Source: Pedobacter sp. AJM (GTDB taxonomy: Bacteria > Bacteroidota > Bacteroidia > Sphingobacteriales > Sphingobacteriaceae). Taken from it: a DNA stretch of 64,000 bases. The position numbers and the translations under genes were made by a program. The DNA lies in NCBI RefSeq assembly GCF_002197755.1, contig NZ_NHOT01000001.1, positions 434,001 to 498,000 on the forward strand, read 5' to 3'. Below are positions 55,685 to 64,000 of this stretch, piece after piece (within the stretch, counting starts at the first letter, position 1; each line of letters starts with the position of its first letter). The notes under the pieces were generated by a model. That model worked only from the letters and a program-made list of their open reading frames with translations, was not told where the DNA came from and ran no database searches.

Positions 55685-55726
55685 ATTGTTGTCACAAATA
55701 TAGTAATCACGACAACAATACACAAA
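55685..55726 (-). promoter_or_regulatory. Promoter of the VOC gene with overlapping inverted-repeat operator
   Basis: On the minus strand TTTG (55723-55726) and TATATTTG (55695-55702) are 20 bases apart, matching the Bacteroidota promoter consensus. The inverted repeat ATTGTTGTC (55685-55693) and GACAACAAT (55711-55719) encloses the -7 element, a good arrangement for repression by the MarR protein next door. The remaining sequence to 55866 is AT-rich with no gene. Confidence 0.55.
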
Positions 55727-55866
55727 TATTCTATAAATTATCTGATATTAACCTTAATCGGTATGCCGATCAGAAACTTAATACTATGTAAGAAATATTG
55801 AATTAGCGGAATATTTTTGCTTTTTTACAAATGGTAATGTCATCTTCGGTAAATTCACAAAAGATT

Positions 55867-57606
55867 TTATTTTTCCTTAGAGATGCCGAGCTTTATATAG
55901 CTATCCGTTGACCATTTTATCTTAAGGGGCTCTCCCGCATCATGAATGTTTTCCTGGCTTACGACCTTACCGCTTCCATAGTTAATTTCCGCAAACGGGT
56001 TTTTATTGATATTAAGTGCAACAACCAAACGACTGCCCTTAGCCAGCTTTTTGCTAAAAACCCTTGAGCGGTTAAAGGGTATCTGTTCGAGCTTGCCTGG
56101 AACGAGCAGTTTACGTTTACTCCTATCCTGCGCATAGCTTGCCCGGCCGAGGTAGTAAGAAAGCTGAAAGTAATCTCCCGATGAGGTGAGTTCATATAAA
56201 ATCAATCCCACATCCATGTCTTTTTTATTGATAATGGCCTGGAGTTGCCCCTCAAAGTTTCCGCTGACCGTTACCGCCTGCTCAAAGGGCTTGCTAAAGA
56301 AAAACAATCCGTTGCTGCGGTCAAGCTCCTTTTTTATAATGGGATCAGGGTAATAGTCATTGTAGTAACTCTTTCTGTCAGCTAAATCAACCACCTGCTT
56401 ATTGTAATTTACCTTTTTAGGCTTTATCCCGGACAGTAAGAAATCTTTTCCAACAGGATTGGTCAGGTAAAACTTCACCTCCCTGCTTTCCATATGTGCA
56501 AGTGAGGATGCGTGCCTCCACCGGTTTGTACCCATGGTCTGATAATTTACCCGGTCCTGGATCAGCTCCGGCCTTGGTCCGCCTTTTAAGATGTAATCGA
56601 ACCACTTAAACGTAATGTCCCTGGTATTGATCAGTGACACCGGATCGACCTTGTAGCCCCGCAGGATAGGCGTTCCTCCCTTCTGTGCACCAAAATGGTC
56701 GTAAGGGCCAATGATTAAATAATGCTGCGCGTGGGAATTGTAGCGGTAATGTTCCTTGAAGTATTCCATTGCGGATACTTGCCCGTCGTCGTAATAACCC
56801 GTGATGCTGAGTACAGGGATATTAATTTTAGAAAAGTCACTTTTGTAGGGAACCATCGCCTGCCAATAGCCATCATAATCGGGATGGCTTAGCCATTTCT
56901 GCAAAAATGGGTTTGGCTGGCCGTCTATGCTATCCATGCGGTTATAGGCCGCTCCGCTAAGCCACCATTTCTCTCTCATATTTCGCCAACGCTGGCGGTC
57001 TTCATTTACCGCGTCATCGGTAAACCGGTTTCCGGTAACATAAAAAGCCCATTGGTAATTTGCCGTCTGAAAGATATTATTTTCCATTGGCAACCCAAGT
57101 CCGGGTATGGCGGCCACATAGGGGACAATTGTTTTCAGTGCCGGGTGCAAATGCTTGGTTGCTGCCCACTGCGCAAAACCCGAATAACTTCCACCATACA
57201 TCCCAACCCTTCCATCGCTCCAGGGCTGTTGGATGATCCAGTCAATTACGGTGTTAACATCCTCCGCTTCATGCGCATAAGGTTCTATTTTATCCTGACT
57301 AAGCCGTTTACCACGGGTATCGGCAACAATACCAACATAGCCGCGATCGGCCGCATCCATCGCCTCAGAAAGGCTTCGCTTTATATTGGTATAAATGAAA
57401 AACAATAAAGCGGCCGGAAGCTTTGCCGGATTGCTTTTCTTTCTGACCACGACAGCGGAAAGCGTAATACCTTGTTTTGAGGTAATCAGCACATCTTTAT
57501 CGATGAGGTAAGCACTGGTGTCTACCTGAACCGCAGCATTTTGAGCATTCGCTCGGAAGCTGTAAAAAAAGCACAGCAAGCCTATACCAATAATTTTTAG
57601 TTTCAT
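55867..57606 (-). CDS. CocE/NonD-family exported hydrolase (X-Pro dipeptidyl-peptidase-like)
   Basis: A 579-residue protein with a signal peptide (1-21, RANAQNA). The alpha/beta-hydrolase domain has the nucleophile Ser140 in MYGGSYSGF, a likely acid in TGYYDDGQ and a histidine in GPYDHFG. The C-terminal jelly-roll (about 390-579) is that of the S15/CocE family. Members split esters or prolyl-peptides or amides in the periplasm; the substrate is unknown. A LytTR response regulator ends 22 bases upstream, so the hydrolase may be its target. Confidence 0.88.
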   Translation of the reverse strand: MKLKIIGIGLLCFFYSFRANAQNAAVQVDTSAYLIDKDVLITSKQGITLSAVVVRKKSNPAKLPAALLFFIYTNIKRSLSEAMDAADRGYVGIVADTRGKRLSQDKIEPYAHEAEDVNTVIDWIIQQPWSDGRVGMYGGSYSGFAQWAATKHLHPALKTIVPYVAAIPGLGLPMENNIFQTANYQWAFYVTGNRFTDDAVNEDRQRWRNMREKWWLSGAAYNRMDSIDGQPNPFLQKWLSHPDYDGYWQAMVPYKSDFSKINIPVLSITGYYDDGQVSAMEYFKEHYRYNSHAQHYLIIGPYDHFGAQKGGTPILRGYKVDPVSLINTRDITFKWFDYILKGGPRPELIQDRVNYQTMGTNRWRHASSLAHMESREVKFYLTNPVGKDFLLSGIKPKKVNYNKQVVDLADRKSYYNDYYPDPIIKKELDRSNGLFFFSKPFEQAVTVSGNFEGQLQAIINKKDMDVGLILYELTSSGDYFQLSYYLGRASYAQDRSKRKLLVPGKLEQIPFNRSRVFSKKLAKGSRLVVALNINKNPFAEINYGSGKVVSQENIHDAGEPLKIKWSTDSYIKLGISKEK

Positions 57607-57627
57607 TTTTTTATCTGTTATATGAAT

Positions 57628-58317
57628 TTATTTTGAAAGCAGTTGCCTGAGTTTCGGGGCTTGCCTGGTGGAAACAAATACCAGCTCACCTGAAAGGAGC
57701 TTTACAAATAGCCCACTTTCGTTGTTATCGATTTTATCTATATAGTTTCTGTTGATAATCTGGGAGCGGCTTGTCCTGAAGAATACATCGCCGGGCAATT
57801 TTTGCTCGAGTTGGTTGAGTGAGGTTTTATGCAGTACAACCTGTTTATTGAAAAAGATCCTGGCATAATTATCCATTGATTCTATAAGGTGGATGTCCAC
57901 GAGTTTGATCAGGTGGTATCGCCCGGAATCTTTGACGAAGAGCCTTTCCTCAACTCCAGGTCCGCGTACTTTGAGCAGGTCAATTGCCTTTCTCAGCCGC
58001 TCCTCCCGTATTGGTTTCATCAAATAATCCACAGCGCTTACTTCAAAAGCCTTTAGCGCATATTCATCATATGCCGTTACGAAGATTACGGAGGGAATGC
58101 TCGTTAAAGATTCCAGTAAATCAAAACCCGTGCGTTCCGGCATCTGTACGTCGAGAAAAATTAACTGAGGATCTAACCTGCGGATCAACTCCTCCGCTTG
58201 ATCCGCGTTGGCCGCCTGTCCGATAAGCTCAATGTGATCAAATGCGCTTAGCATTGCACTGAGCTCGTCCCTGGCAGGTTTTTCATCATCAACAATTAAA
58301 GTTCTGATCTTGTTCAT
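57628..58317 (-). CDS. LytTR-family response regulator
   Basis: A 229-residue regulator. The receiver domain (1-120) has the acidic pair Asp10/Asp11 in LIVDDEKPARDELS, the phospho-acceptor Asp56 in LIFLDVQMP and the lysine in VDYLMKPI. The LytTR DNA-binding domain (about 130-229) contains GRYHLIKLVDIHLIESMDNY and RSQIINRNYIDKID. It forms an operon with the overlapping histidine kinase and probably controls the adjacent hydrolase. Confidence 0.93.
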   Translation of the reverse strand: MNKIRTLIVDDEKPARDELSAMLSAFDHIELIGQAANADQAEELIRRLDPQLIFLDVQMPERTGFDLLESLTSIPSVIFVTAYDEYALKAFEVSAVDYLMKPIREERLRKAIDLLKVRGPGVEERLFVKDSGRYHLIKLVDIHLIESMDNYARIFFNKQVVLHKTSLNQLEQKLPGDVFFRTSRSQIINRNYIDKIDNNESGLFVKLLSGELVFVSTRQAPKLRQLLSK

Positions 58318-59380
58318 ATAAGGGTAACTTCAGCTTTGCCTGCGCATATGCGCCAGGATTTATGTTTATTTCAAATGATGCTTTTTCATGATAAGCCGCC
58401 TTCAGGCGCTCCCGCAGGTTTTTCAGGCCTAGTCCGGAGGCACTTTCTTTTTGTTGCAGCGGAACCGGGTTTTCAACCTTTATTTCCAGGAAGTTTCCCA
58501 GGTCGCTAATTAAAATGGAAATTTTCCCGCCCTGGTTCAGTTGCGAAATACCATGTTTCACCGCATTTTCAACCAAAGTCTGAAGACTAAGGCGCGGAAT
58601 GAGGTGGGTCAGGGCAACCGGACTTACTTCGATTTCAAAACTTAACCTTTCCTGCATCCTCAGGGTTTCAAGTTCCAGATAATCCCTTACCAGGTCCAGT
58701 TCCCGATCCAGCCGACAAAAGCCTCCCGAATGTTCATAGAGGCTATTGCCCAGCAATTCACTCAGTAAATCTACTGCACGGCGGGCAAGCTTTGGAGAAG
58801 TGCTGATGAGGGATTTAATGGTATTGAGGGAATTGAAGAGGAAATGTGGATTGAGCTGTGCGGTAAGCTGGCTAAACTGGGCCTGTTTTGTAGCGAGTTT
58901 CAAAAGGATATTTTCGCGGGCAATGCGGATTTCACGCTTAGCATAATAATACAGGTGAAAAGCGAGTATCCAGATGGCCATCAGGCGAATACCTGCCATA
59001 AAAATCCCTATTCCTGTCGGGCCTGTCAAAGTCTTTAGATCGGGAAAGGTGCCTATCGAAAATACAATCCTGATGCCGTACACTTTCAGGGTTGTTACCA
59101 GCGTATATACAATCGCCATAACCAGGATTGCGGGAATAATCCGCTTAAATAAATCCGTCAGATTTAAATCCTGCCAATGATTTTTCAGTGCAAAAATCCG
59201 GTACAGATGGGTGATGAAAATATAAAGCACCACATCGCTAAAAAACTGAACAAGGCCGATGCTGATTTTAAATTGTCCTCCGATAAGCCCTAAAATGCTC
59301 CAGTATAAAGAGGCGAGTGACCAGCCGATGAGCTGACACTTCCAATACAGGGATAAGGTTGTTTTTCTTCTGAATTTCAT
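58289..59380 (-). CDS. LytS-like sensor histidine kinase
   Basis: A 363-residue membrane kinase. Four hydrophobic helices (about 15-35, 40-60, 82-105, 125-147) are followed by the His_kinase domain with His179 in AQLNPHFLFNSLNTIKSL. The ATPase domain has the N-box LVENAVKHGIS and GLGLKNLRERLKAAY. There is no large sensor domain, as in many kinases paired with LytTR regulators. Its 3' end overlaps the response regulator by 29 bases, so the two are co-expressed. The signal is unknown. Confidence 0.92.
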   Translation of the reverse strand: MKFRRKTTLSLYWKCQLIGWSLASLYWSILGLIGGQFKISIGLVQFFSDVVLYIFITHLYRIFALKNHWQDLNLTDLFKRIIPAILVMAIVYTLVTTLKVYGIRIVFSIGTFPDLKTLTGPTGIGIFMAGIRLMAIWILAFHLYYYAKREIRIARENILLKLATKQAQFSQLTAQLNPHFLFNSLNTIKSLISTSPKLARRAVDLLSELLGNSLYEHSGGFCRLDRELDLVRDYLELETLRMQERLSFEIEVSPVALTHLIPRLSLQTLVENAVKHGISQLNQGGKISILISDLGNFLEIKVENPVPLQQKESASGLGLKNLRERLKAAYHEKASFEININPGAYAQAKLKLPLYEQDQNFNC

Positions 59381-59958
59381 CTGTGCGTTAAAGGACCTTT
59401 CACAAATGAACGCAAAGAGAATCTTTTAAAAAAGAAAAAATACAGGAACGTCGTGATTTTGGGGATTAGCGCCAGGTGTACTATAACCTGTGGTGATGTT
59501 AATGCAGGGAATAGGTTCGAATCGTATAATTCAGGTATACGTAGGCTGTACCAATAATATGTTTAGGAAAATATTATGCATCTTTTTACAGGATGGAAAT
59601 AGTAACGGAACCCTGTCGAAGTGGCTACCTTACGTTGCCTTGTTCACGAAGGGTTCTTTAATTGTGGTTATTCTGAGACAACAATTAACAGTGATTGTTC
59701 TGTAATGCAAATTATCAAAAACTCATCATCAAAAACTAAAATTTCGATTTGAATAATGAAATGAGTTTATGATAATCACCTAAAAAAAATATTCCAGAGT
59801 TAATGTGGATAGGTTTGATTTTTACATCGCACTGGTATTTGATCCAGTTTAATTATTGAGAAACGAATAATGATAGATACATCAAGAAATAAATACTACT
59901 CATTACAGCTTCTATTATTTTGTACGATACTAAAAAACATTGATGTCATTGGCAATTA
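59381..59958. other. Intergenic region with repeat elements
   Basis: 578 bases between the kinase and the GNAT gene. A palindromic repeat (59711-59776) and a short motif also found inverted near 60960-60992 are present. A 71-codon frame at 59490-59705 has no recognisable domain and is not called. Confidence 0.4.
59711..59776. repeat. Dispersed palindromic repeat, copy 2
   Basis: The arms ATTATCAAAAACTCAT and ATGAGTTTATGATAAT pair over 16 bases with one mismatch. The inner segment again starts with ATCAAAAAC. Same orientation and near-identical length as the copy at 42928-42994. Confidence 0.7.
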
Positions 59959-60426
59959 TTATACTTCTAACTGATAAATTCTGGATTCTTCCTCCCATGG
60001 GTGATATCCTTGTCCAATATACTTAAATCCGTATTTCTCGTAATAACCGATGTGATCTGTGCATAAATTGAGGTGCTTAAATCCAGCAGCTTTAGTGTCT
60101 GCTTTCGCTTTATCAATCAATAATGCTCCATAAGCATTCCCTCTATGTTTTTCTTCTATAAATATCGCGCAAATCCAAGGATATAAATCCATTCTGCTAA
60201 TAAAGTCGTTTGTTATTAATCCCGCGCAGCCAATTATTTCTCCACCTTTTTCTAATAAGTACCATTGAGGTAAAAACTGGTTTGCGCTTAAACAATTTGA
60301 TATACAATTTTCATAAATAATAGGCGAAATATCCGGCCAACTTTCTTGTAAATATTTTATTGCGATCTCTTTATATTCTGGGTTATGTCTGACTGATAGT
60401 ATTCTCATTTCTAATTGGCTATTCAT
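59959..60426 (-). CDS. GNAT-family N-acetyltransferase
   Basis: A 155-residue protein with the GNAT acetyl-CoA-binding pattern: strand AGLITNDFISRMDLYPWICA, then IFIEEKHRGNAYGALLID (the R-G-x-A/G-x-G/A motif in HRGNAYGA), then AAGFKHLNLCTDHIGYYEKYGFKYIG. It transfers an acetyl group to an amine; the acceptor is unknown. It stands alone, with a two-HTH regulator upstream on the same strand. Confidence 0.9.
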   Translation of the reverse strand: MNSQLEMRILSVRHNPEYKEIAIKYLQESWPDISPIIYENCISNCLSANQFLPQWYLLEKGGEIIGCAGLITNDFISRMDLYPWICAIFIEEKHRGNAYGALLIDKAKADTKAAGFKHLNLCTDHIGYYEKYGFKYIGQGYHPWEEESRIYQLEV

Positions 60427-60552
60427 TATCTATTTCTAAAAAAATTAAGAGATGTTGTTTAGTAAAGGACAAATTTTATATGTGCTACGAGCAAAATTAG
60501 AAAATTCTTCCATATTCCCTTTTTACTTAAAACGGTGGAATAACGATAATGA

Positions 60553-60873
60553 TTACAACATCAAGTCTAGCTTTACCAGGATCGCCTTATGTGGTTTGTT
60601 TTCCTCCAGTTCCCAGCTACAAACTGTAGCTCCATCAACGCCGAGGATTTTTCCTAGTTGTTTTTGGCTAAGCCCATTAATATATCTATGTGCTTTTAAC
60701 TTCCCTGAAAGAGTTGTCAAATCAACATTGAATGGCAAGTATCCCAAAAAATTACTAATACGGGGATAATATTGAATTTGAGGCGTATTCCTGTTTTTTT
60801 CCCAATTTGTAATACAATCTTCACTAACTCCACAAATCTTTGCCACGTCCTTCTGAAGTAGATTTAATTCCAT
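60553..60873 (-). CDS. Small protein with two HTH motifs
   Basis: A 106-residue protein. Two XRE/lambda-type helix-turn-helices are arranged in tandem: residues about 5-40 (LLQKDVAKICGVSEDCITNW) and about 62-95 (NGLSQKQLGKILGVDGATVC). This doubled layout recalls small regulators seen in Bacteroidota defence and mobile regions. The target is unknown. Confidence 0.78.
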   Translation of the reverse strand: MELNLLQKDVAKICGVSEDCITNWEKNRNTPQIQYYPRISNFLGYLPFNVDLTTLSGKLKAHRYINGLSQKQLGKILGVDGATVCSWELEENKPHKAILVKLDLML

Positions 60874-61204
60874 TCTTTCTTATATGATCACCTATCGATA
60901 CGGGACTTTCAGGATAGGAAATAGGCATTGGTTTTCCGGTTTGGTGTTCAAAACGCAAACAAGGCAACGCAGGAATGTCAAAGTGGCTACGTTAGATCAT
61001 GAAGTTATAATATTGAAAAGTTGAGATAATTAAGAAATCAATTTATAGATAATCAGATATCACCCTTAACCTTCATAATCCCTTAATGGTAAATACTTCT
61101 ATTATAATACCGAAAATCAGCGTTCTCATCTCCTACTGGTTAAGAATTACAGTTTTGATTAAATAAATATATTCACACCAGGAACATGTCTGCTTGCAGT
61201 AAAC
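60874..61204. other. Intergenic region upstream of the double-HTH gene
   Basis: 331 AT-rich bases with no gene. A short inverted copy of a 59.6-kb motif lies at 60960-60992. No terminator is seen. Confidence 0.35.
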
Positions 61205-61576
61205 CTAAACAGGTTGCTCACCAATCAACTTTTTGTGGCTTGTGCCCCAAGCTTCTAATTCCATGATAACTGACTTCAATCCGTATCCAATTTCTGTCAG
61301 TTCATATTCTACACGTGGCGGTACTTCTGCATAAACAGTGCGGCTGATTATTTTATGCTCTTCGAGTTTACGCAGCTGCAAGGTCAACATCCTTTCCGTA
61401 ATACCAGGTAATTTCTTTTTTAGTTCTCCAAATCTAAGTTTACCACTTAATAACCACGAACATATTACCAATGTCCATTGTCCGCCGATGATATTTGAGG
61501 CATATGCTTCCGAACATTCATCGCTCAGCGCAAGCTTATTTGAAAAGTTGGTTGATGATTGCTTGATCTCAGTCAT
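61205..61576 (-). CDS. HxlR-family transcriptional regulator
   Basis: A 123-residue winged-helix protein with the HxlR pattern: a single Cys near the N-terminal helix (SDECSEAYASNIIGGQWTLV), GKLRFGELKKKLPGITERML and VEYELTEIGYGL. HxlR proteins sense aldehydes or redox stress. It is divergent from the saccharopine-dehydrogenase-like gene, the typical arrangement for a regulator and its target. The 176 bases between them must hold both promoters. Confidence 0.9.
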   Translation of the reverse strand: MTEIKQSSTNFSNKLALSDECSEAYASNIIGGQWTLVICSWLLSGKLRFGELKKKLPGITERMLTLQLRKLEEHKIISRTVYAEVPPRVEYELTEIGYGLKSVIMELEAWGTSHKKLIGEQPV

Positions 61577-61752
61577 TACTTACATTATTTATAGTACCTA
61601 ACAATTAGTGTGCAATATACAAAAGTTTAGATACAACCTTAACTTTGTCTTAGATATCGTAATCATTGAAATATGAAAACTTTAATCTGGTTGAGTTGTG
61701 ACCGACTTCACACTTAAAATAAATGTACAGTTATATAGTTAAAATTTTTAAT

Positions 61753-62766
61753 ATGGAATTACAGAGAAAACGAGTCTTAATTGTAGGTGGTTATGGAATG
61801 GTTGGAAGTAACATCGCCCGACTAATCAGACAAGCTGATAAGCATATCGAACTTGTTCTTGCAGGTAGGAATCCGCAAAACGGAATATCCTTAGCGGAGG
61901 AATTAAATCATTCTGAAACAGCCTATATCAATCTCGAAGAAGGCTTCGATCTAAGTGAATTTAAGAAAATGGACCTGATTATATCAGCGGTGGATGATCA
62001 CAGTAATATACTAAGAGAAACTGCTATCTCAAATGGCATTGCTTGTATTGCTGTAAGCGAATTAGCGGATCAAATTTCTCCCACAGCATTTTTGGCCCTT
62101 CACAAAACGATTGATGCGCCTGTTGTATACGCTGGTCATTGGCAAGCAGGAATATTAACGCTTATTGTTAAGCAAATGGCGAATCAATTCAGCCAGATAG
62201 AAACCATCGAACTTGCAGGATTATATGACCCAAAAGATAGCGTAGGGCCACTGGTTGCAAACGAAGTTAGTGGTTTTGTTGGTGAGGCACTAATTCGCAA
62301 GGGAGGAAATTGGTTATCGTTACCAGCAAAAGAAAACCCGAGGACAATTGATTTGCACAACCATTCATCGGCAATAGGTTACCCACTCAGCACGCTGGAT
62401 GTCCCAAGTATAGCTGCTTTTACAAGTGCGAAAAATATTCGTTTCGACTTTATTACAGGGGAATCTATAGGGACTAGCAGAGGCGTGGAAGCTTCCCATG
62501 AATTATATATTACTATTGAAGGCACCCTCCTATCCGGCGAAAAAAGAAAACTCAGCACGATCGTATCCGGCCCAAAAGGAAATTCCCATCTCACCGCTGT
62601 TGGCGTATACCTGATTGCAGAAAAAATATTAGGCCTGAATGGACAGCCTGAACATCAGACTGGCGGTTTATACCTTCCAGAAACGATTGTCTCAAGTCAT
62701 CACATCAGCAACCGCTTAAAAGACTTCGGCATCGAAATCATGGAGGAAACCCTGGAAAGTTTGTAG
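61753..62766 (+). CDS. Saccharopine dehydrogenase-like NAD(P)-binding protein
   Basis: A 337-residue protein. Residues 1-130 form a Rossmann fold with the nucleotide motif VLIVGGYGMVGSNIARLI and a Sacchrp_dh_NADP-type continuation. The C-terminal half is unassigned. Such proteins oxidise or reduce small metabolites; the substrate is unknown. The ATG at 61753 is preferred to the one at 61723 because it begins right before the Rossmann strand. It is followed after 23 bases by an NTF2-like gene. Confidence 0.82.
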   Translation: MELQRKRVLIVGGYGMVGSNIARLIRQADKHIELVLAGRNPQNGISLAEELNHSETAYINLEEGFDLSEFKKMDLIISAVDDHSNILRETAISNGIACIAVSELADQISPTAFLALHKTIDAPVVYAGHWQAGILTLIVKQMANQFSQIETIELAGLYDPKDSVGPLVANEVSGFVGEALIRKGGNWLSLPAKENPRTIDLHNHSSAIGYPLSTLDVPSIAAFTSAKNIRFDFITGESIGTSRGVEASHELYITIEGTLLSGEKRKLSTIVSGPKGNSHLTAVGVYLIAEKILGLNGQPEHQTGGLYLPETIVSSHHISNRLKDFGIEIMEETLESL

Positions 62767-62789
62767 AACTTAATCATTAAAATAATAAC

Positions 62790-63314
62790 GTGAAAAAACT
62801 AATATTGACAACATCCGTCTTACTGTCAGTTGGTATCGAAATCATAGCACAACCGGTAAGTTACCTTCCTAATCAAAACACATTTCAGCCTATTATAAAT
62901 CCTCCATATACAAGCACACCAGATTCAAGCATTACTGAATCGATTCACATTCAAAAACAAATAAAAATGAAAAACGCAACGATATTACACCAAGCCAACG
63001 AATTTGTTAAAAAGGGAAACTATGAAAGCTTTCTGGCCTATTGCACAGAGGATACCAAATGGGTTTTTGTCGGCGAACGTATCCTTGAGGGTAGAGATAA
63101 AGTACGCGCATATATGAAAGAATTCTATTTGGAACCGCCCGTATTTACCGTCGAAAAAACCATTGAGGATGGTAGCTATGTAACCGTGACAGGTGTAATC
63201 ACCTTGAAGGCTGCAAATGGAACCTATAACCACTATGATTACTGCGACATCTGGCGATTCGAAAATGGAAAAATTGCAGAATTGAAAGCTTTTGTCATAG
63301 AAAAGAAACCGTAG
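62790..63314 (+). CDS. NTF2/SnoaL-like exported protein
   Basis: A 174-residue protein with a GTG start, a signal peptide (about 1-21) and a 40-residue linker. The NTF2-like fold (about 60-170) contains HQANEFVKKGNYESFLAYCT, KWVFVGERILEGRDKVRAYM and YDYCDIWRFENGKIAELKAF. SnoaL-like proteins are usually cytoplasmic enzymes or binders, so an exported form is less usual. An internal ATG (MKNATILHQAN) would give a signal-less protein. It probably shares a transcript with the reductase upstream. Confidence 0.78.
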   Translation: MKKLILTTSVLLSVGIEIIAQPVSYLPNQNTFQPIINPPYTSTPDSSITESIHIQKQIKMKNATILHQANEFVKKGNYESFLAYCTEDTKWVFVGERILEGRDKVRAYMKEFYLEPPVFTVEKTIEDGSYVTVTGVITLKAANGTYNHYDYCDIWRFENGKIAELKAFVIEKKP

Positions 63315-63454
63315 ATGTAATTCTTTTCACATGTTTCCTTAACTGTCATCTAAACGAACCTGAGATGCTAATGCATTATTGAAAAAATAGATAAATTAGC
63401 GGCAACACGATCAGATATTATTAAGTGGTTACTACTTTAAAGAAATGAATACCC

Positions 63455-64000
63455 ATGAGTTTTTTAGAAAATAAAACAGTATTAATTACCGGTGCTACTT
63501 CAGGCATTGGCCGGGCAGCCAGCATAGCCATGGCTTCACAAGGGGCTCGGATCATTATACTAGCCCGAAATCCAGCGAAAGCAGAAAAACTTTTAGCAGA
63601 ACTTCCCGGCCAGGGCCATTTATTTTTTTTATGCGACATGATGTCCATAGGTGACATTAAGCGTGTGACAGAGCAGATAAAATTATCGGTTAGCCGGCTC
63701 GATATTTTAATAAATAATGCCGGAACCTGGTTTGGCGAAAGGCAGCTTACCGCAGAAGGGCAGGAAAGAACGTTTGTTGTCAATTATCTTTCTTATTTAC
63801 AGCTGGCTTTACAGTTAAAAGACTTATTGCTAAAAAGCCAACACCCACAAATCATTAATACCGCTTCGTTTTATCATCAGCAGACTTTCCATATTAATGA
63901 TATTCAATTGCAGCATGGGTACTCCATGAGTAAAGCTTACGCCTTGTCCAAACTTTACGTCATTCTTATGACCAGAGCGCTGGGCCAAAGGTGGAAAGCC
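63455..64000 (+). CDS. SDR-family oxidoreductase (partial, cut by window end)
   Basis: The first 182 residues of a short-chain dehydrogenase/reductase of the retinol-dehydrogenase-like type. Visible are the cofactor motif TGATSGIG (12-19), NNAG, a serine in the INTASF strand, and the catalytic pair YSMSK. The gene runs past the end of the window, so its full length is unknown. It probably uses NADPH. It starts 141 bases behind the NTF2-like gene. Confidence 0.9.
   Translation, partial: MSFLENKTVLITGATSGIGRAASIAMASQGARIIILARNPAKAEKLLAELPGQGHLFFLCDMMSIGDIKRVTEQIKLSVSRLDILINNAGTWFGERQLTAEGQERTFVVNYLSYLQLALQLKDLLLKSQHPQIINTASFYHQQTFHINDIQLQHGYSMSKAYALSKLYVILMTRALGQRWKA

Noticed and set aside
59490..59705. 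71-codon frame in the gap after the kinase
   Set aside because: No recognisable domain, no coding pattern, and it includes repeat-like sequence.
60452..60769. 105-codon frame opposite the double-HTH gene
   Set aside because: Antisense to a gene with two clear helix-turn-helix motifs.

Overview
The window looks like chromosomal DNA from a member of the Bacteroidota close to Pedobacter (Sphingobacteriaceae). It is AT-rich, has a SusC/SusD pair and an Oar-like TonB receptor, and carries an IPExxxVDY-family gene. Several promoters fit the Bacteroidota pattern (TTTG, then about 18-21 bases, then TAnnTTTG). Shine-Dalgarno sequences are mostly absent.

Layout. 1-2160: a small mobile region in which a RAYT (REP-associated tyrosine transposase) sits between inverted REP-like palindromes, with a 513-bp block repeated at a constant offset of 1,160 bp and two broken copies of a FAD-oxidoreductase tail. 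2294-14451: outer-membrane and transport genes (Oar-like TonB receptor, ABC exporter, MFS transporter, SusC/SusD). 14882-38600: mostly housekeeping genes (recG, ridA, an OmpA-family porin, aminopeptidase P, HtrA/DegQ, dapF, a three-gene RND efflux operon, nadD, gmk, yicC, rnc-fabF-acpP, pyk). 38990-44800: two tRNA genes (Ser-GGA, Asp-GUC), a decayed tyrosine integrase behind tRNA-Asp, a serine recombinase, two small unknown genes and an esterase; this looks like an old integration hotspot.

44806-53983 is the most interesting part and is visibly more GC-rich from about 47.4 kb. mesX (DUF1852) and mesD encode a methionine synthase reported to need neither methyl-folate nor cobalamin. They are followed by a bile-acid:sodium-symporter-like permease and an Old Yellow Enzyme flavoprotein that overlaps it by four bases. 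A cobalamin riboswitch follows directly and leads queH, the B12-independent epoxyqueuosine reductase. Together these genes suggest a B12-independence island: a methionine synthase and a queuosine enzyme that both bypass cobalamin, the latter apparently shut off when B12 is present. A frameshifted gene of uncertain family and an acyl-CoA thioesterase complete the run.

53973-64000: regulators and accessory enzymes (Lrp/AsnC, MarR with a VOC protein, a CocE-like hydrolase with a LytS/LytR-type two-component pair, GNAT, a double-HTH protein, HxlR divergent from a saccharopine-dehydrogenase-like reductase, an NTF2-like protein, and an SDR cut by the window end).

At least six genes are broken: two oxidoreductase tails, an HTH tail, a four-helix-bundle protein, the integrase and an S41 peptidase, plus the gene behind queH. 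Two of the frameshifts are single-base losses in or beside G-runs, so they could be sequencing errors.
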